From positions 29,287,319 through 29,351,318 of the forward strand of contig NC_089236.1 in assembly GCF_963924675.1 (NCBI RefSeq): a stretch of DNA of 64,000 bases, written 5' to 3'. This document shows positions 14,486-26,612 of the stretch, one piece after another. The translations under genes were made by a program, and so were the position numbers. Position 1 is the first letter of the stretch; every line of letters starts with the position of its first letter. A model generated the notes under the pieces. It saw nothing but the letters and a program-made list of their open reading frames with translations, searched no databases and had not been told where the DNA came from. The DNA is from Phocoena phocoena (taxonomy: Eukaryota > Chordata > Mammalia > Artiodactyla > Phocoenidae).

Positions 14486-14762
14486 TCTACTGAAGCAAGA
14501 CCTATGGCTTTGAATAAAGCTGTTTTCTTAATTTTATCTTACTGACACAAAATATTATGGCTACATGCAAAGGCAGACATTTTCTTCATTGAGAGTAGAA
14601 AGAGAAAGATCATTCTTTTCAAGATAGGCAAATAAATGACAGATATTGCAAAACTAGTATTAAAATTGTGTTAATTCTGAATATATTAATGATTCTTCTA
14701 TATTACACTAGCTTTAAGAAACCCTAGAAAATTATACATTTGAACTGTCATATAAGATATTA

Positions 14763-14803
14763 ATTCAGACACACCATCTCCTCAGAGGTGTGTGTGTCTG
14801 AAT
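14763..14803. repeat. short imperfect inverted repeat
   Basis: ATTCAGACACACC at 14,763-14,775 pairs with GGTGTGTGTGTCTGAAT at 14,787-14,803, allowing a 4-base TGTG bulge. The loop is 11 bases. No function is implied by the context. Confidence 0.7.
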
Positions 14804-15081
14804 CTCAGAGGATATATAAAGTAATAAGTGTAAATGTTGATTACAATTATTAGCTTACTGAACTTATTAGAAGGTAATTTTAGTAGTAGAAGCATCACAA
14901 TATTCTATAAAATCTTATAATTTAAGGCTAACTGAAAACAACACAAAACAAACCCAGTGATGAAATTCAATGATCACATCTACACATCTATTCCTAAATA
15001 CATGCATATAATATCAGCTGATAGAGTAATTATGCTAATTACTACACCAAATACTGTCTTCAAAATGCCATGATATATCTT

Positions 15082-15408
15082 TTTTTTTTTTTTAAAGAAG
15101 ATGTTGGGATAGGAGTTTATTAATTTATTTATTTATTTTTGCTGTGTTGGGTCTTCATTTCTGTGTGAAGGCTTTCTCTAGTTGTGGCAAGCTGGGGCCA
15201 CTCTTCAACTCTTCATCACAGTGTGTGGGCCTCTCACTATCGTGGCCTCTCTTGTTGTAGAGCACAGGCTCCAGACGCGCAGGCTCAGTAGTTGTGGCTC
15301 ACAGGCCTAGTTGCTCCGTGACATGTGGGATCCTCCCAGACCAGGGCTCGAACCAGTGTCCCCTGCATTAGCAGGCAGATTCTCAACCACTGCGCCACCA
15401 GGGAAGCC
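15082..15408 (-). mobile_element. CHR-type SINE, long form
   Basis: Same family as the other CHR SINEs in the window but with about 110 extra bases next to the tail ('gctgtgttgggtcttc' to 'cttcatcacagtg'). It has reverse orientation with poly-T at the left. Perfect 14-base target-site duplication CCATGATATATCTT at 15,068-15,081 and 15,409-15,422. The long body suggests an older subfamily than the short forms. Confidence 0.93.
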
Positions 15409-15967
15409 CCATGATATATCTTAATAAGCTTTGCTCTATAAATGTATAGAGAAAAAAATTAAATCAATAAATTTGGCTGCATATCTATATAAAAAGAAAA
15501 TAGTTATAGATCTCCATTTATTTAGGTCTTTTAAAATGACTAATGAAGTAGTGCTACCTGATGTGGTTCACAGAGAAGCAGCAATAGAATCACCTGGTTT
15601 GAAATACAAACTCTCCAGCTCTCTCTATAACTACTGAGTCATAATACCAAAGAGAGCAACCATATGACATTGTGTTAGAGCAGAGGCTGCTCTGTTTGTT
15701 GGCCTGTGTGGCCTTTTCCAACCTAACTGGGCTATGATTTCCCATAGGAATATTTCAGACCTATACATTTGAAGGCTGCAAAACGGTCTCTGTGCTCCCT
15801 TAGAGAATCTATCCTGAAATCCCACACTGGATGACATCTCTGTGTAACTTACATTATTTTGTACCATTCATTTCCTTTGTAACATGTATGGAAAACCTCA
15901 ATTAAATTATTATTTGTGCAAAAGAAAATTACTGCAATAACCACTTGCTATTCATCCATTACTTTTA

Positions 15968-15970
<3 letters not shown>

Positions 15971-15999
<29 letters not shown>
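15971..15999. repeat. (TA)n microsatellite
   Basis: About 14 uninterrupted AT dinucleotides, followed by further imperfect AT/TG text to about 16,018. Confidence 0.95.
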
Positions 16000-16002
<3 letters not shown>

Positions 16003-16249
16003 GTGATATATATGTATACGCTTAATGTGAGACAGATGTTTCTCCAGATAAAATTGATAATAATTACAAGATGTAAGAATATTTAAAAATATAGGAAAAC
16101 ACTAATAGAAATAAAACATTCATTGTAAGTGATTATAGTTGAGAGGTAGAAATACGACAGTTGTATATAATGATATTAATATGTAAATAATAATAAAAAG
16201 AAAACTAAATTAAAAGTCCTATAGCATGTGTTTAAAAAGACAAAATGAG

Positions 16250-16456
16250 GGGGCTTCCCTGGTGGCGCAGTGGTTGAGAGTCCACCTGCTGATGCAGGGA
16301 ACGTGGGTTCGTGCCCTGATCCGGGAGGATCCCACGTGCTGCGGAGTGGCTGGGCCCGTGAGCCATGGCTGCTGAGCCTGCGCGTCCAGAGCCTGTGCTC
16401 CGCAACGGGAGAGGCCACAACAGTGAGAGGCCCGCGTACCGCAAAAAAAAAAAAAA
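16250..16456 (+). mobile_element. CHR-type SINE (short form)
   Basis: Full element in forward orientation: GGGCTTCCCTGGTGGCGCAG start, B-box-like GGGTTCGTGCC near 16,305, CpG-rich middle, 'gaggcccgcgtaccgc' and poly-A at 16,443-16,456. CpGs are better preserved than in most copies here. I do not see a clean target-site duplication. Confidence 0.94.
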
Positions 16457-16619
16457 GTACAGTTTTATAAGATTAATATGTACTAGGAATAGGTACTAGT
16501 CACATGATTAATATAACTAACACTGCTCTAAGTTATATCTGAAAGAGAGTAAATCCTATGAGGTCACATCACAAGCAAAAAAAAAATTGTTCTTTTTCTT
16601 TTATTTTGTACCTTTATAA

Positions 16620-16745
16620 GATGATGGATGTTCGCTAAAATTAATGTGATAATCATTTCATGATATATGTAAGTCAAATAATTATGCTGTACAATTTAAA
16701 CTTATACAGTGCTGTATGACAATTATATCTCAGTAAAACTGGAAG
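16620..16745 (+). mobile_element. L1 3' end (L1MA/MB-like)
   Basis: 'gtgataatcatttcatgat', 'tcaaataattatgctgtaca' and 'caattatatctcagtaaaac' follow the last ~125 bases of a mid-age L1 3'UTR. Confidence 0.75.
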
Positions 16746-16844
16746 GAAAATTCTACTAAATTAATCTTTGATACTAGGGAAAAAAGATTAATAGAATAAA
16801 TATAAATAAATCCACAAATAAGAGAAAAAAAAATGAAAAGGCAT

Positions 16845-17328
16845 GGAAGAATCTTAAATGCATATTACTAAGTGAAGGGTGCCAACTGAAAAGACTACAT
16901 ACTGTATGATTTCAACTATATGAAATCTGGAACATACAAAACAATGGAAACAGTAAAAATATCAGGGGTTTCCAGGAGCAGGGGATTGGGGATGTATGAA
17001 GAGGCAAAGCATAAAGGATATTTAGGGCAGTGAACATACTCTGTATGATAACATAATGATGGATACATGTTATTATACACTTGTCCAAACTCATAGGATG
17101 TACATTACCAAATGTAAAGAGTAAAGTAAACTATGGATTTGGGGTTATTCTAATTTGTTGATGTAGTTTATCAATTGTGACAAATATACCCCTATTGTGG
17201 AGAAAGTTAACAAAGGGTGAAGCTATAAATGTGTGGGAGCAGGAGGTACATGAAAATTCTCTGACCTCCCCTCTCAATTTTTCTGTGAACTTTATACTAC
17301 TTCAAAATAAAGTGTTAATTAAAAAGAT
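16845..17328 (+). mobile_element. L1 3' end (L1MC/ME-like)
   Basis: The text follows an old L1 3'UTR: 'actgtatgatttcaactata', 'cagtaaaaatatcagggg', 'ttagggcagtgaacatactc', 'ggatacatgttattataca', then 'aataaagtg' at the end. It is a second, independent L1 tail, since it repeats the same general region in a different subfamily. A paralogous copy is at 43,325-43,655. Confidence 0.82.
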
Positions 17329-17680
17329 AATTATATTGACAAATTTACTATATATGAGTTTTTCTTTATGTATTATGATTTTTCAAAACAAGGGTCAGCC
17401 TGTTTTTTTGTTTTTGTTTTTTCCTGTAACAGGCAGACAGTAAATAAGCTTTGCAGGCCAAGAAGCAAAACAGAATTTATGTAGGTATTATATAACAATG
17501 GAGGGGAAAAACAAAAAAAAAAAACAAAAAATGAATATTCTCCTACAAAGTTTTTCTTTGCTTCTCGGAAACCCACTGACCTTTACTCCTGGAAACTCAC
17601 CAGATGTGTTCTCTGAGCTTCTCTTTTGGAACTTAAACACTGCCCTCATATTGTGGGGTAACTTGCCATGTGGAGAAGCA

Positions 17681-17800
17681 TGTTAGGAGCACAGGTTCTG
17701 GAGTAGATTTACAGATTAACCTGTCTAGAATCTTCACTTTCCCCAGTTATAAAATAAGTAATACCTACTTCAGAGATTTGTTTTAAAGATTAAATTAGGT
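17681..17800 (+). repeat. MIR SINE fragment
   Basis: 'ttaggagcacaggttctgga', 'tcttcactttccccagttat', 'aaataagtaatacctactt' and 'aagattaaattag' follow the MIR consensus from its tRNA-like part to the core. It is cut at about 17,800 by an L1 fragment. Confidence 0.75.
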
Positions 17801-17883
17801 TTGTATTTTTGTTATTGAGTTGCAAGTGTTTTTTTGTGTATTCTGGATACTAGGTCTTTATTGGATATATAATTTGCAAACAT
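17800..17883 (-). mobile_element. L1 ORF2 3' scrap
   Basis: 'tgttattgagttgcaag', 'gtattctggatactaggtc' and 'atataatttgcaaacat' match the reverse complement of the ORF2 carboxy-terminal region of L1. Only about 84 bases remain. Confidence 0.6.
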
Positions 17884-19608
17884 ACCAATCATCCTGAATC
17901 TGCCAATAACCATACAAGGTGTAAATCATGGTACGACTGTGGCCTGGAATGACTGTCTAAACAATCCATGCTTCTATAAAGAAGGATAATTTTATTGAGT
18001 ATACATATATATTGTGAACATAGAGCATTGTATCCACAAGTGGAATATCTGTTTGGTTAACCTAAAATACATCTAAAATAAAATTTCACATTATGAATGG
18101 AAAGCATTTTATATTTGTATGTCTAAAGTGGCAAAGTAGTAAGAACTAACACAGTATCTAGCATATAGTAGCATGTTAATACATGTTTTTCTTTTGGTTA
18201 CTTGCTATCTCATTCTATTGCTAATGAAGATATCATGCTGTTACTACACAGTTGGAGACTGATTGGAAATCTCAGAAGTATTAAGGAAATTTTGATTACA
18301 TTAAATGCATGCCTATGCTAGGTAGGCTTATTTTTTCACTGGTGTATTTTCTGTTAAATCAGGATATATGTGTGTCTGTGTGTGTGCGTGTATGTCTGTG
18401 TGTCTTTTGAAGAATCTTGATGTTATACTGAATGTGATCCTCATATTTTGAGAAATACAGGTAAACTGTTCAATCTACTCAAGCTTATTGGGGACTTTGT
18501 TCCACATATATATACAGTCTTAATTTTAGTTAGAGAACTTGAGTATGAAACTAGAGATATGGTGGAAGGGCACGACTAAATGTAGTTCTTCACATTCATT
18601 TTTTATTTTATTTTCTTCCTTCTTGTAGCCTGGACATTTCTTTAAGGATTCCTCCTTTGTGGTCCCTTTCTTCTTGAGCAGAAAAAGGGAAGAGAAGATG
18701 TCCAATCGCATGTTTGGTTCCTTGCTGCTTCAAGCCCTGCCTGAGAAAATTATTTGAAAGCTACCACAGATATGCAGCCTATCTGTAAAACGTAGATCAT
18801 TTCTATTTTGTTCAAGATGTAGGTATCAATGTCTAGTCTTGTATTCCAAGACATCTCAATACTCCTTACATTCCCACCCCTTCCAGAAGCAGTGTGGTTC
18901 AGTGATTCTATACCATTACCTTTGTACAAAAATATGGAAAAACCTCTCTCAAGAAAAAGTGTGGAAAGGACTAAAGAGGGAACTTTGAGGGCTGTCAATG
19001 CATTATTTTCACCTGTTCCTCATAAACTTTGTCTTCATTTGTTGTATTTGAGATACAGGTAACCAGTAATGAGAAATTAAAGTATATAATTTTAGAAAAT
19101 GTCTTTGAAATAATGCTTTGAATAGGATGAAATTAAAATCTATTTTCTAACTACCTATCTAATTCAAAATGCTCTTCTCGTGGGCAATCATTCTTACTCC
19201 TTTAGCAGTTTCTCATGATAGTTGGTATTTAACTCCAGATTTGAAAATAACATATTTATATGATTATGTATAGATATTTCCATTTTTGACCTTAATATTG
19301 TGGAAGGTATAGTTGAACTTCTTTTCCAGTCAAAGCTTGATTATTTATAACACATTTTTTGTTACACCAGTTTTCAGAATTTTCATCTTTATGACTATAT
19401 ATATATTATTCACAACTGAGACACGAACCATTCTCTGATGTATTTTCATTTTTTTTTTTCTGGATAAGAATTGTTAATTGTTAAAGGAGGAGAGTCTCTA
19501 GAAGTTAAATCTGAAGACCTGTGCTACATATAAACAATTGAAGTCATAACCCCAGGTTAGTCAATCTAACTAGGCTGATCATTTGTTTTGATGGATTTAT
19601 ATGTTACT
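17884..19608. other. unassigned AT-rich DNA
   Basis: No gene. A faint MIR/L2-like phrase occurs near 18,140-18,185 ('agtatctagcatatagtag'). The opposed frames at 18,750-19,062 have no recognisable protein features. Confidence 0.5.
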
Positions 19609-19609
19609 T

Positions 19610-19965
19610 TTTTTAATTTAATTTTTTATTTTATATTGTAGTATAGTTGATTTACAATGTTGCATTAGTTTCAGTTGTACAGCAAAGTGATTCAGTTATA
19701 CATACAAATATATCCGTTCTTTTTCAGATTCTTTTCCCATATAGGTTATTGCAGAATATTGAGTAGAGTTCCCTGTGTTACAGAGTAGGTCTTTTATATA
19801 TAGCAGTGTCTATATGTCAATCCCAAACTCCTAATTTATCCCTCCTCACAGTGTTTCCCCTTTGGTAACCATAAGTTTGTTTTCAAAGTCTATGAGCCTG
19901 CTTCTCTTTTGTAAATAATTTTATTTGTATTTTTTTTTTAGATCACACATGATGTATTTTCCTTT
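19610..19965 (-). mobile_element. L1 3'UTR (artiodactyl type)
   Basis: Reverse complement of the L1 3'UTR: 'tagttgatttacaatgttgc', 'acagcaaagtgattcagtta', 'ttcttttcccatataggtta', 'agtagagttccctgtgttac', 'tttggtaaccataagtttg'. Same subfamily region as 37,250-37,662. Confidence 0.85.
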
Positions 19966-20454
19966 AAATTTTGGGGGGATTCTTTTCTTTTTCTAATTTT
20001 TATTTATTTAATTTTAATATTTATCACTAAATGAACATCACACTTCCTGTCCAAAGGCTGCATCTCCCAATAATAATTTTGAGGTTCACTCTTTAATCCA
20101 ATTTGAACCTGTGTGCTCTCCAGACGTGTTGCACAGCACACAGCTTAGGACTGATTTTCAGTGTCCTCTTGGGGCCTCTGTCCTTCCCTTTGGTGTTGGA
20201 AACCCCAGGCCCTAGACCCTACAGCTTCCTCTTTCTTGCTTTACTAAGTACATTCATCTTTCAGTAACTTTCTGAGAATGTTGAGAGTATTTGCATATCT
20301 AGGAATGGGATTATTTGACATTCACGCTTGTCTGATTATATGACTAGTTTAGAATCCTCCCATAGAAAATAATTGCATTAAGAATTTTTCATTTCTTGGT
20401 TCTTTATAATGTGGATTTCAGGACTGTTTAATGTGTTCTGAAACTGTAGTTTTC

Positions 20455-21060
20455 AATCATTTAAATCTGTGTGTGTATGTTTTCTCTGGATGCTTTTGGA
20501 ATACTGTCTTCTATTTCTGATATTTTAAATTTCACAATGACATATCTTGATATATTGATAGAATTTAAAAAAATTCTCTGTGTTGGACACTCAGTGGACC
20601 TTTTCAGTCTGACTGTCCTCAAATATGTGAAAATTTTATTATGTAGTTGATAATTTATTCTCTGTAATTTTTCTCTGTTTTCAATTTTTTTTTTTTTTTT
20701 TGCGGTACACGGGCCTCTCACTGTTGTGGCCTCTCCCGTTGCGGAGCACAGGCTCCGGACGCACAGGCTCAGCGGCCATGGCTCACGGGCCCAGCCGCTC
20801 CGCGGCATGTGGGATCTTCCCAGACCGGGACACGAACCCGTATCCCCTGCATCGGCAGGCGGACTCCCAACCACTGCGCCACCAGGGAAGCCCTGTTTTC
20901 AATTTTTGATAGTCCTTTCATTTAGTTGTTAGACTTCTTGTTTTAATATTCTAATATCTCTACTAGTCCACAATTTTTTTATTTCTGTGTGCAGTTTTTA
21001 AATACATTTTCTTGGCTCTATATCCAACAATTGTAATGCTTGTTCATTTTTTTTTAACAT
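20455..21060 (-). mobile_element. possible HAL1/L1 ORF1-like relic, split by a SINE
   Basis: 'ttctctggatgcttttgga' and 'ggacactcagtggacctttt' through 'ttctctgtaatttttctctg' resemble the reverse complement of an old L1/HAL1 ORF1 region, and the text resumes after the SINE at 20,690-20,892. Too decayed to read a protein; family assignment is tentative. Confidence 0.4.
20690..20892 (-). mobile_element. CHR-type SINE (short form)
   Basis: Reverse-orientation element with poly-T at the left and 'gccaccagggaagcc' at the right. Perfect 15-base target-site duplication CTGTTTTCAATTTTT at 20,675-20,689 and 20,893-20,907. CpG sites are well kept, suggesting a fairly young copy. Three overlapping open frames here are translations of the SINE. 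Confidence 0.96.
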
Positions 21061-21346
21061 ATTAAACCCCCAACAGATCCTTTTTTATTATGTAAAATTT
21101 CACTCTATACATTCTTATGTCTATAAAGCAATATCTTCTCTGTCAACCTGAGTCATTAAATTTCTTTTTTCTTATGCAGTGCATTAGATTTTCCTGTTAC
21201 TTTATGTTCTTTTTATCTACTTTATTCTTTTATTTTAGCGGCTTTCCTCAAACGTATTGGATCTGCATCGTTTCTTTAAACTCAGGATACATCTCTAAAG
21301 AGTTTAATGAAAGCTCTGTCTTTGGTGACTGGAGCTGTGATTGGTG

Positions 21347-21382
21347 AGCATCATCAATTACCCAAGCATCATCAATTACCCA
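21347..21382. repeat. tandem duplication, 2 x 18 bp
   Basis: AGCATCATCAATTACCCA occurs twice with no gap and no mismatch, at 21,347-21,364 and 21,365-21,382. Confidence 0.97.
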
Positions 21383-21702
21383 AATTGACACCACATTTTT
21401 TTTTTTCTTATTTAAGGAAAATTAACTGCCATCAACATTTGACATGTTCTTTTGGTCTGGTATTTTTCTTAAAATAAGATTATCCAAACTTATGTATACT
21501 GGGGTTAATGTGGCTCCCCTTATTATCAGAAATATGGCATGTGTAACAAATACTTCACTGTTCATTATGCATAATTTCTCATTTAACCTACTTGTTTTTT
21601 TGTATATTCCTTTGCCTTCACTTATGCTTCACATTTCCAGATACTCTGAATCAACCTTCTTGGAGAGAATAAACTTCCATTCTTTTATCAGGGGGAGGGT
21701 TG

Positions 21703-22098
21703 TGTTTTAGTTTCCTGCGACTGCTATGAAAAATTATCCAAACTTAGTGACTTAGCAAAAAATTATTCTTTCATAGTTCAGGATGCCAGAAGTCTGAGAT
21801 CAAGGTGAAGGCAGAGTTGTGTTCCCTGCAGAGTCTCTAGGAGAGAATCTGTTCCTTGTCACTTTTGTTTGTGTCTTCTCTTTTTCTCTATCTTACCTCC
21901 CTCTGCCTTTCTCTTTTAAGGACACTTGTCAGTGGCTTTAAAGCCCACTCTTGTAACCCAGAATGATATCTTCATCTCAAGATGCTTAACTCACATTTTT
22001 CAAAGATACCTTTTCCAAATAAGGTCACATTCACAAGTTCCAATAGTTAGGATGTGGGTACATCTTTTGGGGGGTCACTATTCTACCAACTACAGATG
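21703..22098 (-). mobile_element. MaLR (MLT1-like) LTR
   Basis: Reads as the reverse complement of an MLT1-class LTR: 'ttttagtttcctgcgactgc', 'ttcaggatgccagaagtctg', 'tctctaggagagaatctg', 'cttttaaggacacttgtcag', 'ccaaataaggtcacattcac', 'ggggtcactattctacc', 'ctaca'. Nearly full length. The 61-residue frame inside it is incidental. Confidence 0.75.
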
Positions 22099-22109
22099 GG
22101 TAATTTTAT

Positions 22110-23860
22110 GACATTTTGGTAGGTAGGTCTAGAATTTTTCCTTTTGCAGATTTTATATGAATACTTACATTTTCAATGTTGTACTAAACCCTTTGTTCCT
22201 TTCATTACTGAGCATATTCTGAGTTCTAGGCCATAAATTGCTTAACATTGTTTTTGTTACTATAGGCATGGTTTTCACCTACTTCTGCTATGATAATTAG
22301 TTGTCCTCATCCACCTGCTTTGCAGCTTCCAGAATTTATTCAACCTCTCTCAGTTATTGTCACTTTTTCTGATCCCCCTGTCATTGTATTCAATGATTCT
22401 TATAAACGTCCATGTATAAGCATTTTAAGAAAGGTTTAGCAAGGACAATAGAAACTTAGTAAGTCATGTACGTTGCATTTTCTATGTTTACCAGAAGTAT
22501 TACAACTTTTTTTAGAAAATCATAAACATATTATAACCATGTCTTTCTTGAGAATATTGTATTTTTTTAATTTCAAAGATAACACAAGAACAATATTTCT
22601 AATTCTAGGCTACATTTGAAACACTGGAGTAATGGTATATAACATTTTAATCTTCATTTATTAGTAAAGTACCACAAGGTTGATTTTGTTTTGCTAAATG
22701 CTATTAAAGACTAAGTTCTCTATAGCATTTTCTACAGCACTAAAATGTCTTCTAAAGTGCCCTTCCACTAAAACTATTTTTCATACTCCAAATAGATTAT
22801 CAAATTTACTGTTTCATGAATCAGCAAGCTTTGACCCTGCAAATAAAATAATTGAAAGAGGGATTGTGCAAATCACCATTCATAATTACTATTTTCTAAA
22901 ACCTAATTAGATCTGAAATTATTTGTCAGTCCAAAACCACCTAATGCATTTATATGAGTATCTTAGGTTATACATACTGCCTCCTAATTTACCATGCTGA
23001 TGTCTGTTTTTTCATAAATTTTAATGGTTGAAAATGATCCACCAATCCACAATTTAACAGTTGCTCTTGTGTGGTCAAATTATTGACCAAAATGAAATGT
23101 CTGCAGTTCCATTAAACTAACCAAATAATACCTAAAAAAATAAACAAAATATAATAAAAACAAACATTAATAAGATAGAAGTTAAAAGACTGCAATATCT
23201 TATAGAACTCATAGTAGACTAGTGATCAGGATAAACATATATTGCCCCCTGCTCATGTAACACTAAGTCCATCTACCTTCAGGATTTCAGTCTCTTTATT
23301 TCTATAAAAACATTTGTTCATTATTTTATATCAGAGTCTAATGTATGGTACATTTTCAAAATTTTTAAATGAACACATTGCTGGCTGGAAGGATTAAATT
23401 ATGGATGAATGAAAGAATACTTAAAATATTTACTGAAAAGTAAAAAGCCTTGAGGATAATTTTTTACTAGCACTTGGATTCTAAAATAGAAATAATTTTG
23501 TGGAAACTGGCAGAATGATTGTTAATATAAACACAAAACTTCATTTATCCTTGAAAAGGAGAAAATGATAGGGGCAGATACCTCTTCTCTTCCATATCTG
23601 TTGATTTTTATTTACCTATGAATTACAGCAGACAATCAGAAAATGTCTAAGGGAAGAATTGAGGATTTAAATTTTATTTGGCTTTAAAACCCAGTATTCC
23701 CTTTATCATGTCTTTTGGTTTAGGTATTTGGAACATTAAACTTTTATAAAGTTACAATGAATTGAATTTTATAAAGCAAATACAATATTAGTATATAAAC
23801 CTGATGAAGATTATACAGAAATAGTAGAGACAAATAACTGTAATGAATATTGATACTACA
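22110..23860. other. unassigned DNA
   Basis: No gene and no repeat I can name. Confidence 0.5.
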
Positions 23861-23869
23861 TTTTTCAAT

Positions 23870-24480
23870 AAAGCATTAGGAAACAGAATCTATCACCACA
23901 TCAAGAAAGTAACACATCAGGATCAAATGTGGTTTATATGAAGAACAATGAATGGTTTAATATTTCAAACCTATTGCTATTTCATCATATAAAATGGTCT
24001 AAAGAGAAAATCTATATGGTTACCTCAATGGTTACATAAACAACGTTTAATAAAAGTCATGAGTTTGTCAAGTTTTAAAAAATCTGTTAGTATTTTGTTT
24101 GGAGTTGAATTAAAGCTGTATATTAATTTGTGTAGAATTGACATTGCTATGGTATTATGTTTTTCTATGTCTAAAATATTTTGTTATTATTTCATTTTAA
24201 AGTTTACAAAGCATTACATAATATTACAGTATATCAGAAGATTAAGCCAAATAATTTAAAAATAATTTACAAAATGAGTGGATAAAGTGTCAACATCCAA
24301 AGAATTTACTTTTATATAGCCAACATAATAACTTAGAAACTGAAATTTAAATTATGGCTTAATTATAAGTAGCACCAAAATGTTTCATATAACTACTTAT
24401 ACATTTTTATAGAAGATGCCCAAGAACTGTACACAGAGAACTATAAAACATTATTGAGAGATGTTAAAGAATATCCCAGA
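23870..24480 (+). mobile_element. decayed L1 ORF2 region
   Basis: 'taggaaacagaatctatcac' and 'caggatcaaatgtggtttat' follow the start of the L1 reverse-transcriptase region, and 'caagaactgtacacagagaa' with 'ctataaaacattattgagag' (24,423-24,462) a later ORF2 segment. Reading frame is lost throughout. Old L1M-like element. Confidence 0.6.
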
Positions 24481-25036
24481 TGTAGGGAGGGAATCTTTCA
24501 CGTTTATGGAGAGACAACACCAGGGAATGGAGTGTCAGGGAAAAGACTGACAGTTGTAACAGTTTCATTCAGCAGCCCAGGCATACTAAAATATTATAAT
24601 TATTTATTCTATGAAGGTCCACTTTTTAGTTGTGTACATAATAAGAAAAAAACTTTTTTATATTTAATTACTTTTCTTTGTTGTTAATTCAAAAGATCAG
24701 TCTATACTAAAGCATAGAAGATAATTAAGGGAAGATAATGTGTTAAAACCTTTATAATAAAAGGATAATGACATCTTTTTAGATATAGAAAGACAACACC
24801 GTACCAATGTCAAATATAAAAATATTGAATTTGTACAGTTTGTATGATCAGTGAGCTCTATGCTTAAGAATAAATATGAAATGGTCTTATGTCGAAAATG
24901 CCAAAAAAACTTGGAAAAAAATAATACAAATTACCTACAAATCAGAAATCCCAACATTGGCCTTTCAGAGTTCTAAAGTATAAAGCCCTTCAAAAATGTT
25001 ATTATAATTCAAATTAAAAAATAAATAAACAGATAT

Positions 25037-25830
25037 CAGGGTGATGTTGGCCTCATAGAATGAGTTTGGTAGTATAGCTTCCTTTGAGGTATTTTGGAAT
25101 AGTTTAGGAAGGGTAGATGTTAACTCTTCTCTAAATGTTTGATAGAATTTGCCTCTGAAGCCACCTGGTCCTGGACTTTTGTTGGTTGCAAGTATTTTAA
25201 TCACAGTTTTAATTTCAGTACTTGTGATAGTTCATATTTTCTATTTTTTCCTGGTTCAGTCTTGGGAGATTGTACTTTTCTAAGAATTTGTCCATTTCTT
25301 CTAGGTTGTCCATTTTATTGGCATGGAGTTGCTTGTAGTAGTCTCTTATGAATCTTTGTATTTCTGTGGTGTCTGTTGTAACTTCTCCTTTTTAATTTCT
25401 TATTTTATTGATTTGAGTCCTCATCCTCTTTTTCTTGATGATCTGGCTAAAAGTTTATCAGTTTTGTTTATCTTTTCAAAAACCAGATATTAGTTTCATT
25501 GATCTTTACTATTGTTTTCTTTGTCTCTATGTCATTTATTTCTGCTCTGATCTTTATGATTTCTTTCCTTCTACTAACTTGGGTTTTGTTTGTTCTTTCT
25601 CTAGTTGCTTTAGGGGTAAGTTTAGGTTGTTTATTTGAGATTTTTATTGTTTCCTAAGGTAAGATGGTATTGCTAAAAACTTCCCTCTTAGAACTGCTTT
25701 TGTTGCATCCCATAGATTTTGTATTGCCATGCTTTCATTTTTATTTGTCTCTAACTATTTTTGATTTCCTCTTTGATTTCTTCAGTGATCCATTGGTTGT
25801 TCAGTAGCATATTGTTTAGGCTCTATGTGT
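25037..25830 (-). mobile_element. L1 ORF2 fragment
   Basis: On the minus strand this reads as ORF2 from the end of the endonuclease-linker region to the front of reverse transcriptase. The 79-residue frame at 24,965-25,204 contains [20 protein letters not shown], the L1 RT-front motif that in other L1s reads SPGPDGF. Stops and frameshifts are frequent. It meets an oppositely oriented L1 3' end at about 25,835. Confidence 0.88.
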
Positions 25831-25836
25831 TTTATA

Positions 25837-26030
25837 TAAATATATAACCAACAAAGACTTACTGCATGGCACAGGGAACTCTGCCCCATACTTTATAATA
25901 ACCTAAATGGGAAAATAATTTGAAAAAGAATGGATACATATATTTGTATAACTGAATCATTTTCCTGTATACCTGAAACACCACATTGTTAATCAACTCT
26001 ACTCCAATATAAAATAAAAATTGTAAAAAG
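25837..26030 (+). mobile_element. L1 3' end
   Basis: 'aaccaacaaagacttactgc', 'atggcacagggaactctgcc', 'aataacctaaatgggaaaat', 'ataactgaatcattttcctg' and 'actccaatataaaataaaaa' follow the artiodactyl L1 3'UTR to its A-rich end. The orientation is opposite to the adjoining fragment at 25,037-25,830. Confidence 0.85.
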
Positions 26031-26610
26031 AAGGTAAAAACAAAGCAAAACAAAATTTCTAAAATAAATAGAGAGAAACAGCAAAAATAAAAATAAGGAA
26101 AACACATTATAAAATAATAATATGTGAAAAGATGAAAGAAAGAAAAAGGGAGGAAGAAATCAAGAGAAACAATGACCTTGAATAAAACAATAGAGTAATA
26201 CAGATATATAAGTAAACAAGAGTTCTGATTTTCCAATCCTTAAAACTTTACTGTCATTTTTCTTTTACTATTTCAGTTGATTTTTTGATATATATATTTT
26301 TAAATAAAAATCAACTTGTATGATATCTAAGGAAACTTGTATATCATTTGTAAGACTGAGAATTTCTCTTTTATTTTTTCTATTCCTAGGTTGTGAAAAG
26401 AATATATCATATATAATTTTGGAACATTATTAAACTCTATCTTACTATTTAGTTCTCACTAAGAAAATCTATATCAGTAGATTTCCTATACAAATATCAT
26501 CATGTCATTTCTTTTTTTCCTTTCTTTTTTTTTTCTTTCCTGAGGGATATATATTTGGACCAGAAGTCTGGAGCTCCTGTGGTTCTAAACAGCTGGGCAG
26601 AGACCAGCTC
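26031..26610. other. A-rich then T-rich spacer
   Basis: Purine-rich text to about 26,220 and unassigned AT-rich text after that. The frame at 25,859-26,236 on the minus strand is phenylalanine-rich low-complexity translation and not a gene. Confidence 0.5.
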
Positions 26611-26612
26611 TG

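Noticed and set aside
16250..16456. tRNA gene suggested by B-box-like GGTTCG
   Set aside because: The box belongs to the tRNA-derived head of the CHR SINE; no cloverleaf of a working tRNA can be drawn.
20461..20874. 137-codon frame and other frames of similar sequence at 11,015, 16,176, 49,243, 51,505, 54,844 and 63,142
   Set aside because: All are translations of CHR SINEs in various frames; the same protein words recur because the SINE recurs.
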